From Ekhidna sp051379705 (GTDB lineage: Bacteria > Bacteroidota > Bacteroidia > Cytophagales > Cyclobacteriaceae): 64,000 nucleotides of DNA. Within the stretch, counting starts at the first letter, position 1. Every line of letters begins with the position of its first letter. Below are positions 26,395 through 35,127 of the stretch, in pieces. The notes under the pieces are model-generated. The model saw only the letters and a list, made by a program, of their open reading frames with translations, was not told where the DNA came from and did no database searches. The stretch is from assembly GCF_051379705.1 (NCBI RefSeq), contig NZ_CP179868.1, forward strand, positions 310,001 through 374,000. Reading direction: 5' to 3'. Made by a program: the position numbers and the translations under genes.

Positions 26395-29003
26395 TCTTTT
26401 TTCTCGCCACCGAACAAACCCAACTGGTTTTCCTCTTCTTCTACCTCCGTCTGTATGGTGTTCTTAATTGCTTCTAGATCGATCTTTGGTTCTTCAGAAG
26501 ACTTTGGTTCTTCTTTAGGTTTTTCATCTTTGATCAAATCCACTGAAATTACCTGCTGAATCGGCAGTTTATTACCAATGGCTTTCCAGCCTTTGATGTC
26601 TATTAAGCTCATGAGGTCCAGCTTCTTCTTTTCATGCTTGCGGCCATCTTTGTAAGTCACCTCTACGTCCGTGGCGATCCCTTTGGATATGAACACCAGC
26701 TTAGAGCTACGTGCTTCTGTCACAAACGGAAATTTCTTATTCGGCGTATTGGTTTCGATGATGAATCTCTTCACGAAATAGGTCTTAGATTCTCCATCAT
26801 AGTGAATAGCATTGAAAGATGCATCTTGATCAAGCTTGTAGATTCCCATCACATTATTGAAATCATAATGATTTGTAAGCTCAAATGAAGTAGTCTCATA
26901 GCTACCATCTTTGTAAAATGCCACGACCTGATCTTCAGACATGAAGTTGCCAAGGTGATCACCTCGCTCCTCACGGTTCAGCCTTCCGACGGTTGGGTCA
27001 TACCAGATGTCCACGCCTCCTAAGGTTGACCTTCCTTCTTCCTTCAATACTACTTTGCGTACCGGGTATTTGGTCAGGATGTTTCCTCCAGCTCCTCGTC
27101 CCTTGATTTCGATTTCTGAGAAGTCAAAATCAAATACTTTCTTTCTGGCTTTACTGGCCTGGGTTAATGAAACGGTAACAATCTCTGCTTCTCCATTTGG
27201 GTTTGCCGTGAAGTAATGAATCTTTCCCTTGCCGCCTTTGGTGAGATCGTACTCACGATCCCGGGTTACTGAAAGTACCTGAAATCTCTTGACATAGGAA
27301 TTCCCTGACTTGGCATCTACATAAGCCATGTTGTAGACCATTCGCTCGTCATTCTTCTTGAATACACCTACATGTAAGATGTCCTTGCCGACGAAGGTTT
27401 TATCCTGAATTTTTGTGACTACACATTTGCCATCTTTAGTAAATGCAATGATGTCATCGATATCCGAACAATCACTTACAAATTCATCTTTCTTCAGTCC
27501 ATAGCCAATAAATCCATCTTGTCTGTTTACATACAGCTTCGCATTATTAGCTGCAACTACCGTTACATTGATAGTGTCGAAGTTGGTAATCTCTGTCTTA
27601 CGTTCACGTCCTTTGCCATACTTCTCCAGCAGATTTTGATAATATGCTATTGCATAGTCGGTCAGATTATCAAGGTGATGATCAACCTTTTCTATTTGAT
27701 CAGATAAGTCTTGGATCTGCGCATCGACTTTGCTCGTATCGAAGCGGGTAATACTGCTCAGCGGCTTATCGATGAGTCGCTTGTAGTCTTCATTGGTGAT
27801 CTCACGATAGAAGGTATCGAAGAATGGAGTAAACAGTGTATTTAAGACCTCATAGCATTTTTGCAGATCGCCGGAATTTTCATAGTCCGGGTGCTTATAC
27901 ATCCCCTCGTTGATAAAGATCTTTAGCAGGTTACTAAAGAAAATCTTCTCTTTTAGCTCAGATTTTTCAATCTCCAATTCTTGTCGCAAGAGGTCTATCG
28001 TTTGATCTACTGATTGCTTAAGAATCTCAGATACACCCAAGAACATAGGTTTATCTTCAACAATCACGCAAGCATTAGGAGATATTGACACCTCGCAATC
28101 AGTGAATGCATAAAGTGCATCCATGGTAATATCCGGTGATATTCCTGAAGCCAGGCTGACCAATATTTCAATGTCTTTTGCTGTATTGTCTACCACCTGC
28201 TTAATCTTGATCTTACCCTTGTCGTTGGCCTTGACAATGGATTCAATTAATGAGGTTGTGGTTGTCCCATATGGGATGTCTTTTATTACCAGTGTTGACT
28301 TGTCTCGTTCTTCGATGGTTGCTCGTACGCGCACTTTGCCCCCGCGTTTTCCATCGTTATAGTCAGTAACGTCAATTTTACCGCCTGTTAAGAAGTCAGG
28401 ATAGAGTTTCACCTTTTTTCCTTTGAGAGTCGCCATACAGCCTTCCAAAATCTCACAGAAGTTGTGAGGAAGCATTTTGGTGGAAAGCCCTACGGCAATA
28501 CCTTCTACACCTTGAGCCAGAAGTAATGGGAACTTAACAGGGAATGTTACCGGTTCCTTCTTTCTTCCATCATAAGAAAGCTGCCATGCGGTTGTCTGCG
28601 GATTGAAAATAACTTCCAATGCAAACTTGGAGAGCCGTGCTTCGATGTATCGAGCTGCAGCGGCAGAATCTCCTGTTCTCACATCTCCCCAGTTACCTTG
28701 TGTATCGATCAGCAAATCTTTCTGGCCTAGATTAACGATAGCGTCCCCAATGGAAGCATCTCCGTGCGGATGATACTGCATGGCACTACCAATGATGTTA
28801 GCAACCTTGTTGTACCGGCCATCATCCATCTCCTTCATCGCATGCAATATCCTACGCTGAACAGGCTTTAGTCCATCATTTATTGCTGGAACGGCACGTT
28901 CTAATATTACATAGGATGCATAATCCAGAAACCAGTTTTCATACATTCCTGATATAGGAATGACGTCTTGTATTTGCTCCTCGTTTTCGTGTTCTTCTCC
29001 CAT
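26391..29003 (-). CDS. parC: DNA topoisomerase IV subunit A
   Basis: 870 residues. The N-terminal part shows ERAVPAINDGLKPVQRRILH, QYHPHGDASIGDAIVNLGQ and the active-site Tyr119 in AAARYIEARLS. The tower and coiled-coil follow, and the C-terminal part holds irregular beta-pinwheel repeats, ending in an acidic tail (KPKEEPKSSEEPKIDLEAI). It pairs with the parE product encoded three genes upstream to decatenate chromosomes. Calling it ParC rather than GyrA rests on the short, irregular C-terminal domain, the absence of a clear GyrA box, and the parE context. The start abuts the stop of the small membrane gene. Confidence 0.92.
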   Translation of the reverse strand: MGEEHENEEQIQDVIPISGMYENWFLDYASYVILERAVPAINDGLKPVQRRILHAMKEMDDGRYNKVANIIGSAMQYHPHGDASIGDAIVNLGQKDLLIDTQGNWGDVRTGDSAAAARYIEARLSKFALEVIFNPQTTAWQLSYDGRKKEPVTFPVKFPLLLAQGVEGIAVGLSTKMLPHNFCEILEGCMATLKGKKVKLYPDFLTGGKIDVTDYNDGKRGGKVRVRATIEERDKSTLVIKDIPYGTTTTSLIESIVKANDKGKIKIKQVVDNTAKDIEILVSLASGISPDITMDALYAFTDCEVSISPNACVIVEDKPMFLGVSEILKQSVDQTIDLLRQELEIEKSELKEKIFFSNLLKIFINEGMYKHPDYENSGDLQKCYEVLNTLFTPFFDTFYREITNEDYKRLIDKPLSSITRFDTSKVDAQIQDLSDQIEKVDHHLDNLTDYAIAYYQNLLEKYGKGRERKTEITNFDTINVTVVAANNAKLYVNRQDGFIGYGLKKDEFVSDCSDIDDIIAFTKDGKCVVTKIQDKTFVGKDILHVGVFKKNDERMVYNMAYVDAKSGNSYVKRFQVLSVTRDREYDLTKGGKGKIHYFTANPNGEAEIVTVSLTQASKARKKVFDFDFSEIEIKGRGAGGNILTKYPVRKVVLKEEGRSTLGGVDIWYDPTVGRLNREERGDHLGNFMSEDQVVAFYKDGSYETTSFELTNHYDFNNVMGIYKLDQDASFNAIHYDGESKTYFVKRFIIETNTPNKKFPFVTEARSSKLVFISKGIATDVEVTYKDGRKHEKKKLDLMSLIDIKGWKAIGNKLPIQQVISVDLIKDEKPKEEPKSSEEPKIDLEAIKNTIQTEVEEEENQLGLFGGEKKE

Positions 29004-29321
29004 TTAAAAACTATATTGACTCATTAGGTAATACCCAATTACTATTAAAACTGAGACTAAATTCCCTGCCAGGAAATAGTCATTAGAAATCTTATCATCG
29101 TCTTTCAGGCGAGTGGCTATTTTCAGTGCTCCAAAGAAGGCCATTCCTTGAGGCAGATTCACCAACAGGATGATGTATAGAAACACTCGCTCCAACACTC
29201 CTCTGAGGACGCTGCTCAGCGTTAATGAGCGTCCGAACATCTTGGTGACCAGAAAGAACAAAAGCAATGCTATGAGCTCTCCTACAACAAAAATGGCGCT
29301 ATGGTACATGTACTTATCCAT
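29004..29321 (-). CDS. Small three-span membrane protein
   Basis: 105 residues with three hydrophobic segments (about 8-25, 45-68, 84-102: SAIFVVGELIALLLFFLV, VFLYIILLVNLPQGMAFFGA, LAGNLVSVLIVIGYYLM). No family recognised. It overlaps the SatD-family gene by 8 bp upstream and touches parC downstream with no spacer, so it is part of the topoisomerase IV operon. In other bacteria SatD genes often sit beside a larger membrane protein gene; whether this is a counterpart is unknown. Confidence 0.7.
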   Translation of the reverse strand: MDKYMYHSAIFVVGELIALLLFFLVTKMFGRSLTLSSVLRGVLERVFLYIILLVNLPQGMAFFGALKIATRLKDDDKISNDYFLAGNLVSVLIVIGYYLMSQYSF

Positions 29322-29931
29322 CTATCAGATGATGTATCAATTCTTTACACAATAGATACTCATCTATCGCAAGGCTTTTTCTTCTTCTCCAAAGTGTAGA
29401 ATCATCTTTGGATTCAATTTTGGCCATCTCTTTGTAATCATGGCCTTGTAGAAAGCCAGAAACTGTGCTTCGATCCTTTGGATGCCATCCATCGATGAAG
29501 TGCTGTGTAACCTTCATCATTTTATTGATTTGATCATTTCCTTTAATGGAAACCAAGAAGCGACCATTCTCCTTCTTCATATTGTTTAGCAGCTCTCTCG
29601 CATTTGTCAAACCAGGCCCCAACATTTCATATGCTTTGTCTTCATTGATCGGTGTTTCGACTTCTCCTTCATGCAAGACATAGCGTAACTTGAAATCCAA
29701 TTCCTCTTCCAGAATATATTCTTCCATGGCAAGCATGATGTCTATTCCTTTTGACGCAGATGCTACTATTCCTTGAAATTCATCTCCGAGCGTTATCGTC
29801 AATGGAGACTCAATAGAATCTCCGTAGATCATATTGGTCCATTGGACAAGCCCTTGAAAGTCTAACATTAAGGCCTTGCCATCTTTTTCGTGACTACTCA
29901 CGATATCCGCCATTAGAATGAACCTGTTCAT
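29314..29931 (-). CDS. SatD-family protein
   Basis: 205 residues. It opens with MADIVSSHEKDGKALMLDFQ and has the family-typical ITLGDEFQGIVASASKGIDI and LRYVLHEGEVETPINEDKAY, with a C-terminal helix-turn-helix-like stretch. These match my memory of the SatD family (named from the streptococcal sat locus), whose biochemical function is not established. It overlaps the small membrane gene by 8 bp and belongs to the parE-parC run. Confidence 0.7.
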   Translation of the reverse strand: MNRFILMADIVSSHEKDGKALMLDFQGLVQWTNMIYGDSIESPLTITLGDEFQGIVASASKGIDIMLAMEEYILEEELDFKLRYVLHEGEVETPINEDKAYEMLGPGLTNARELLNNMKKENGRFLVSIKGNDQINKMMKVTQHFIDGWHPKDRSTVSGFLQGHDYKEMAKIESKDDSTLWRRRKSLAIDEYLLCKELIHHLIDG

Positions 29932-30000
29932 ATTTATTTTACAAAACTCAAGTTATTGCATTTTTTATACAAAAATTAATTATTTGCGTAAATATTACAA

Positions 30001-30501
30001 TTAATTACTGGGTAAAGTATGCCCAGAGCCTATTTTGTCCTGATATTCATGATGAGATTTTCTTACCCAACCTCGAATTCTATTGAGTTCTGCATCTATT
30101 CTCTTATAATTCAATGGATACCAAAATGATGGTTTGCAGATGACTTCATTCCCAAACTGATCGTGATGATACAAGGTGAACTTATATAACCCATCCAAAC
30201 TCATGATTTCAATGTCCTTTACCTCATAAAAAGGTATTTGTATTTCATACTCTCCTTCCCTCACATACAGGTTTTCCTTATCATATGAAACCTCTTTAAT
30301 CTTTTGCAGAAAATTCTTCACTCTTGGCCAGTAAACAAAAGCTCCCAACAGTATGTAACTGACTGCAATCAACCTACTTGTCCAATTATCACTAAAACCC
30401 ATGATGTAGATATAAGTAACCATTATTAGTGAGAGCATCACTGTTGTGAATATCTTGTAACGTTTCACAGATTGAATCGATAGTGACTTGGATCGCTGCA
30501 T
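30001..30501 (-). CDS. Membrane protein with possible PH-like domain
   Basis: 166 residues. Two membrane spans lie at about 17-34 and 42-58 (IFTTVMLSLIMVTYIYIMGF, LIAVSYILLGAFVYW). The cytoplasmic rest has short beta strands (ENLYVREGEYEIQIPFYEV, KDIEIMSLDGLYKFTLYHH) like the bacterial PH/membrane-flanked domains; that resemblance is weak. It directly abuts the parE stop codon, so it is co-transcribed with parE. Function unknown. Confidence 0.65.
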   Translation of the reverse strand: MQRSKSLSIQSVKRYKIFTTVMLSLIMVTYIYIMGFSDNWTSRLIAVSYILLGAFVYWPRVKNFLQKIKEVSYDKENLYVREGEYEIQIPFYEVKDIEIMSLDGLYKFTLYHHDQFGNEVICKPSFWYPLNYKRIDAELNRIRGWVRKSHHEYQDKIGSGHTLPSN

Positions 30502-32367
30502 CTAAGCTGCTTCCACCTCTTCCACAAGATCCTTTTCCACGCGCAGCTTGTCGATAATGAATTGTTGGCGGTCTGGTGTATTCTTACCCATGTAGAAAGT
30601 CAACAGGTCTTGGATACTGGTATCCTTTTGCAGAATCACGGGATCCAATCGTATATCATCACCAATAAATGCGGCAAACTCGCCAGGACTAATCTCTCCT
30701 AAACCCTTGAATCGGGTAATTTCCGGCTTACTCCCAAGTTTAGCTATCGCATTTCTACGCTCTTCTTCTGAGTAACAGTAGATTGTTTCTTTTTTATTCC
30801 TCACTCTAAAAAGAGGTGTGTCAAGAATGAAAATGTGATTATTTCTTACCAGTTCCGGAAAGAACTGCAGGAAGTAGGTCAGTAAGAGTAAGCGAATATG
30901 CATACCATCCACATCTGCATCGGTTGCTATTACAATCTTTCTATACCTTAAACCTTCAAGACCATCTTCGATATTCAAGGCATGCTGCAGTAGGTTGAAT
31001 TCTTCATTTTCGTAAACCACCTTCTTGGTGTGTCCAAAGCAATTGAAGGGCTTACCTCTTAGTGAAAACACTGCTTGTGTTTGAACCTTTCTGGATTTGG
31101 TGATTGATCCACTCGCGGAATCCCCCTCCGTAATGAAGATCATGGTTTCATCCTTGATCTCATCGTCTCCTTTCTTATCATTAAAGTGTATGCGACAGTC
31201 TCTAAGCTTCTTATTGTGCAGATTTGCCTTCTTTGCACGCTCATTGGCAAGTTTCTTAATGCCAGCTATTTCCTTTCTTTCACGCTCTGATTGCTGAATC
31301 CGCTTTAATAGTGCATCAGCTGTGTCTGAATTTCGGTGAAGGAAGTTGTCGAATTCTTTTTTTACAAAGTCATTGACGAACGTCCGCATGGTTGGACCTT
31401 CCGGTCCCACATTTTGTGACCCTAGCTTCGTTTTGGTCTGACTTTCGAATACGGGCTCCTGCACACGAACGGCAATAGATCCAATGATAGCCGAGCGTAC
31501 ATCTGCTGCATCGAAGGTCTTACCATAAAACTCACGAACGGTTTTTACCACGGCTTCACGAAAAGCTGCAAGGTGCGTTCCTCCCTGAGTGGTGTACTGA
31601 CCGTTGACGAATGAGTAATACTCTTCCCCGTATTGATTGGCGTGCGTAATTGCCATCTCTATGTCATCCCCCTTCAAGTGGATGATTGGGTACCTCAGAT
31701 TTTCAACATCTGCCTTTCTGCTAAGGAGGTCTTTTAATCCATTTTCAGAATGGTATTTTTTACTATTTAGGACAATGGTAAGGCCTGCATTTAAGTAGGC
31801 ATAATTCCACATCAAATTGTCCAGGTATTCTGGAATGAAGTGGTAATTCTTAAATACCGTATCGTCTGGTTCGAAGATGATTTGCGTACCATTTCTGCCT
31901 TCAGCTTTTTGAATTTTGGCGTCTGTAGTTACCTCACCTCTTTCAAACTCAGCAACTTTGGTTTCTCCGTCTCGATAGCTCTGTACTTTGAAGTAATTAG
32001 AGAGTGCGTTTACTGCTTTGGTACCGACACCATTTAGTCCAACAGATTTTTGAAAGGCACCAGAATCATACTTACCTCCTGTGTTGATTTTGCTAACACA
32101 ATCCACCACTTTTCCCAGAGGAATTCCCCGACCATAATCACGTACAGTCACACGATGATCCGTCACTTTCACCTCGATGGTTCGGCCATGTCCCATCATA
32201 TGTTCATCGATACTGTTGTCAATGATTTCTTTCACCAACACATAGATTCCATCGTCTGGAGAGCTGCCGTCTCCCAACTTACCAATATACATTCCCGGTC
32301 TGAGCCGGATGTGCTCCTTCCAGTCCAGTGATTTAATACTATCCTCGGTATATATCGCTTCAGCCAT
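30502..32367 (-). CDS. parE: DNA topoisomerase IV subunit B
   Basis: 621 residues. The GHKL ATPase shows IIDNSIDEHMMGHGR, VRDYGRGIPLG and SVGLNGVGTKAVNALSNYF; the transducer has QYTTQGGTHLAAFREAV; the TOPRIM domain has ITEGDSASGSITKSR and ATDADVDGMHIRLLLLTYF. The QTQAVFSLRGKPFNCFG motif and the short length favour ParE over GyrB. It supplies ATP turnover for decatenation with ParC. Three small genes separate it from parC on the same strand. Confidence 0.93.
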   Translation of the reverse strand: MAEAIYTEDSIKSLDWKEHIRLRPGMYIGKLGDGSSPDDGIYVLVKEIIDNSIDEHMMGHGRTIEVKVTDHRVTVRDYGRGIPLGKVVDCVSKINTGGKYDSGAFQKSVGLNGVGTKAVNALSNYFKVQSYRDGETKVAEFERGEVTTDAKIQKAEGRNGTQIIFEPDDTVFKNYHFIPEYLDNLMWNYAYLNAGLTIVLNSKKYHSENGLKDLLSRKADVENLRYPIIHLKGDDIEMAITHANQYGEEYYSFVNGQYTTQGGTHLAAFREAVVKTVREFYGKTFDAADVRSAIIGSIAVRVQEPVFESQTKTKLGSQNVGPEGPTMRTFVNDFVKKEFDNFLHRNSDTADALLKRIQQSERERKEIAGIKKLANERAKKANLHNKKLRDCRIHFNDKKGDDEIKDETMIFITEGDSASGSITKSRKVQTQAVFSLRGKPFNCFGHTKKVVYENEEFNLLQHALNIEDGLEGLRYRKIVIATDADVDGMHIRLLLLTYFLQFFPELVRNNHIFILDTPLFRVRNKKETIYCYSEEERRNAIAKLGSKPEITRFKGLGEISPGEFAAFIGDDIRLDPVILQKDTSIQDLLTFYMGKNTPDRQQFIIDKLRVEKDLVEEVEAA

Positions 32368-32508
32368 CTAGTAAAGTCGTTATGAATGATTTAATAATCT
32401 CTATTCCAAAGTAATGATAAAAATCCAACACTTACACGTAACAACCTAACGTATAGGGATAGCTTTACTTGAAATATGACAATTTAATAAACTGAAATAG
32501 AGCGAGTT

Positions 32509-32925
32509 CTACTTCTTTTTGGAGATGAAAAAAATCAGTCCTATTACCCAAATAAGTAAAAAGAGCGGGCCTAAAAAGTTGAGGTACGCGAAGCTTGAAG
32601 GGTTAATGTGCCCTGTATTATTGATGACTCCAATGAAGCCTACCATAGATGCCAAATAGAAATTCACAATGAATAGTATGGCTCGAATCCACGCAGCTAA
32701 ATCCTCTTTCAAATTTCTAGATCCGAGAGTAGCTCCCATCCGGATGATTATATTGATCACAATGAAGCTACCAAAGGCATAGAAGAAGAATGTTTGCTTG
32801 TGCAGATCTTTCACCCCTTCTATATTCATGTCCACCATAATTGGCAGGTAAGCATACACCAGAAGAAGTATGACCGAGAAGAGTAAAACCGAAATGGAAT
32901 TGAAAACTTTAATCGCTTTGATCAT
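32509..32925 (-). CDS. Four-span membrane protein, unknown
   Basis: 138 residues from ATG 32925 (MIKAIKVFNSISVLLFSVIL); a GTG at 32952 would add nine residues. Four hydrophobic segments at about 10-30, 43-62, 80-105 and 112-132, ending in a positively charged tail (FFISKKK). No family recognised. It is divergent from the desaturase gene (56 bp between starts) and 141 bp upstream of parE, probably outside that operon. Confidence 0.65.
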   Translation of the reverse strand: MIKAIKVFNSISVLLFSVILLLVYAYLPIMVDMNIEGVKDLHKQTFFFYAFGSFIVINIIIRMGATLGSRNLKEDLAAWIRAILFIVNFYLASMVGFIGVINNTGHINPSSFAYLNFLGPLFLLIWVIGLIFFISKKK

Positions 32926-32981
32926 GGCCGCAAATGTAATTATCAGTAACACATAATCACGCTCAATTGTTAAATTTGAAT

Positions 32982-34187
32982 ATGGATTTCAACCCGGTTA
33001 TACTTTCAATTCCACTATACTTTTTATTGATCGGATTTGAGTTGGTTTATCAGCTTATTAAAAAGGCCAAGATTTACCGAACCAATGACGCCATTTCTAA
33101 TATCAGCTGTGGGATTTCTTCCCAAGTGACCAATGCCATTTGGGGAGTGCTTTCTATAGCGATGTATCAATTCGTGCATACCAATTGGTCTATCATAGAA
33201 ATACCAAATGCCTGGTGGAGCTATTTAACTCTATTCCTACTTGTAGACTTATGCTACTATTGGTTTCACAGGGCAAGTCACGAAATCAATTTTCTGTGGA
33301 ATACAGCTCATGTCGTACATCATCAAAGTGAAGACTACAATTTATCGGTTGCACTTAGACAATCTTCGTTTGGAGGTGTATTTGCAATGGTGTTTTATCT
33401 CCCACTTGCAATTATAGGATTCAACGCATACGCCTTCCTGGCAGTGAAAGGGATAAATCTGATTTATCAGTTCTGGATCCATACAGAAGCCATCAATAAA
33501 CTTCCCCGGTGGTTTGAGTATGTTTTTAATACACCTTCTCACCATCGCGTTCATCACGGGAGAAATCCTAAGTATATAGATAGGAATCACGCTGGCACGC
33601 TGATGATATGGGATCGGATGTTTGGGACGTTTCAAGCTGAGGAGGAAAAGCCAACTTACGGCGTGACCAAACCTACCAATACCTGGAATCCTGTTTGGGC
33701 CAATATCCTGCCAATTGTAGATATGACCAATCAGGTGAAAGCAACACCGGGATTTTGGAACAAGCTTAAAGTCTTGTTTTATAAACCCGGCTGGCAGCCA
33801 GTAGAACTAGGTGGTTATCAAATAGCTCCTGAAGTAGATAAGCAAACGTATCGCAAGTACGATGTACACCCACACATGCCTTTGATACGCTATGTGTTCG
33901 TTCAGTTTGTTTTTGTGCTCACTTTTACCGCGCTTTTTCTATTTACGCAGGGTAATTATGAATTCAATATGAAGCTAGCCCTTGCAGGCTACATTATGTG
34001 GTCTATCAGCCAGCTGGGAATCCTGATGGAAAACCGCAGCAACTGGATACCATCAGAATACATCAGACTGATAGCATCTGCGACTTTAATCATATTTCTT
34101 ATAGAAGGAACTTACTCTTACTTCATCGCAGGAGGCTTTGTTATCCTGTTTGGCTTTTGGTTGTATCAAGCCTCCAGGAAGCGCTAA
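32982..34187 (+). CDS. Sterol desaturase / fatty-acid hydroxylase family protein
   Basis: 401 residues of the membrane di-iron hydroxylase superfamily. The histidine clusters HRASHE, HVVHHQ and HHRVHHG are all present, with additional membrane spans before, between and after (YFLLIGFELVYQLIKKA, YGVTKPTNTWNPVW in the soluble part). It resembles alkylglycerol monooxygenase-like and other lipid hydroxylases; the substrate is not known. ATG 32982 (MDFNPVILSIPLY) is preferred over TTG 32967. The end overlaps the convergent SRPBCC gene by 4 bp. Confidence 0.85.
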   Translation: MDFNPVILSIPLYFLLIGFELVYQLIKKAKIYRTNDAISNISCGISSQVTNAIWGVLSIAMYQFVHTNWSIIEIPNAWWSYLTLFLLVDLCYYWFHRASHEINFLWNTAHVVHHQSEDYNLSVALRQSSFGGVFAMVFYLPLAIIGFNAYAFLAVKGINLIYQFWIHTEAINKLPRWFEYVFNTPSHHRVHHGRNPKYIDRNHAGTLMIWDRMFGTFQAEEEKPTYGVTKPTNTWNPVWANILPIVDMTNQVKATPGFWNKLKVLFYKPGWQPVELGGYQIAPEVDKQTYRKYDVHPHMPLIRYVFVQFVFVLTFTALFLFTQGNYEFNMKLALAGYIMWSISQLGILMENRSNWIPSEYIRLIASATLIIFLIEGTYSYFIAGGFVILFGFWLYQASRKR

Positions 34188-34702
34188 TCAATTTTTGAGG
34201 CATATTGATTTTCTAAATCCATATGTACCGTCCAAAAGCTTTTGGATTCCCTTTTATTCAATTGATCTCCAAGTATATCCAGATGCGTATGCCAGCCGGC
34301 CATTGTTCCAACACGTGTCTCTTTTGAGTCTTGGAGCTTTTCATGAGTCAGGGTCAGCTTAACCATTTCTCCTTGCTCAATAAGCTCGAACGTGACCAGA
34401 CCTTCCCATTCTATTGCGAAAATATTAGGCTTCTCTGATCTTACGACTACAGCTTTGGATTCAAAACCATCACCGAATTCTTTGTATTTCTCAGGCGTTG
34501 TTTGGGGTGGTGATCCTAAATTAGAATTGTGAAATACGAATTTAATCTCTTCACCCGCACTCATTTCGGAAGTCCCTCCGCAAAACCATTTACTTCGTTT
34601 TTCAGCTTCAGTGATAAACTCCCAAACTCGGTCGATTGGTCCAGGTAGAAGGCGCTCAAATTGAAGTGTTGTCGGTGTTAGCAATTTTCCGTCGTTACTC
34701 AT
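34184..34702 (-). CDS. SRPBCC (AHSA1-like) domain protein
   Basis: 172 residues. The ligand-binding fold is visible from LQFERLLPGPIDRVWEFITE, KRSKWFCGG, FAIEWEGLVTFELIEQGEMV and GTMAGWHTHLDILGDQL. These proteins bind small hydrophobic ligands; the group encoded beside ArsR regulators is common and mostly uncharacterised. It follows the ArsR gene with a 6-bp gap, so they form one operon controlled by the inverted-repeat site upstream. Confidence 0.85.
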   Translation of the reverse strand: MSNDGKLLTPTTLQFERLLPGPIDRVWEFITEAEKRSKWFCGGTSEMSAGEEIKFVFHNSNLGSPPQTTPEKYKEFGDGFESKAVVVRSEKPNIFAIEWEGLVTFELIEQGEMVKLTLTHEKLQDSKETRVGTMAGWHTHLDILGDQLNKRESKSFWTVHMDLENQYASKID

Positions 34703-34708
34703 AGTGGG

Positions 34709-35026
34709 TCATTTTTTGTTTGAATCTTCTTTTAATAGTGTTTCAAGTTTGTCGAGGCTTGTATTCCAGAATCTCCGATACTGATGTACCCATAAAGCAA
34801 TCTCACCGAGCTGATCTAACTGCGCATGACAATAGCGCTCTCTTCCTTTCTTTTCGATTTTCAGAAGTCCGCATTCTTTTAGAATCCGAAGGTGTTTAGA
34901 AACCGCTGGTCTACTTATTTTGAAGTTATCAGCTAGCTCGTTGACTTTTCTGGATTGATGAGAAACCAGCCCAATGATCTCTCTTCGGGTTGGATCTGAT
35001 ATCGCTTGAAATACATCTCGACGCAT
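34709..35026 (-). CDS. ArsR-family transcriptional regulator
   Basis: 105 residues with the winged helix-turn-helix: DVFQAISDPTRREIIGLVSH, KVNELADNFKISRPAVSKHL and RILKECGLLKIEKKGRERYC. No cysteine pair of the arsenic-sensing type is visible (only isolated cysteines), so a metal is not the likely signal. It leads a two-gene operon with the SRPBCC protein, which may bind the inducing ligand. The large inverted repeat starting 5 bp upstream of its start codon is its likely operator. Confidence 0.9.
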   Translation of the reverse strand: MRRDVFQAISDPTRREIIGLVSHQSRKVNELADNFKISRPAVSKHLRILKECGLLKIEKKGRERYCHAQLDQLGEIALWVHQYRRFWNTSLDKLETLLKEDSNKK

Positions 35027-35031
35027 AATAT

Positions 35032-35078
35032 GAAACCTTTTGGTTACAAGTATACAAAAAAAGTAACCAAAAGGTTTC
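35032..35078. promoter_or_regulatory. 16-bp perfect inverted repeat, likely double ArsR operator
   Basis: GAAACCTTTTGGTTAC (35032-35047) and GTAACCAAAAGGTTTC (35063-35078) are perfect inverted copies with a 15-bp AT-rich spacer. Each arm itself contains a small palindrome (AACC-N4-GGTT), with centres 31 bp apart, about three helical turns. It lies between the ArsR start (35026) and mnmE (35128). It therefore fits two dimer-binding sites for the ArsR regulator acting on its own promoter and perhaps on mnmE. It is not followed by a T run, so it is unlikely to be a terminator. Confidence 0.8.
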
Positions 35079-35115
35079 CTTTTTGAAAAATCATTTCAAA
35101 CTCCTCTCCTTTTAT

Positions 35116-35123
35116 CATCTTTG
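35116..35123 (+). promoter_or_regulatory. Candidate -7 box of mnmE
   Basis: CATCTTTG differs from TAnnTTTG at one position and ends 4 bases before the mnmE ATG, implying a very short or absent leader. A -33 element is not clear. Listed because similar boxes precede holA and the gene at 42037. Confidence 0.3.
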
Positions 35124-35127
35124 CACC

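Noticed and set aside
32971..32978. TAAATTTG, a perfect -7 box just before the desaturase ATG
   Set aside because: Only 3 bases separate it from the ATG, so the start point would fall inside the codon, and there is no TTG at -33. Probably chance in AT-rich DNA.
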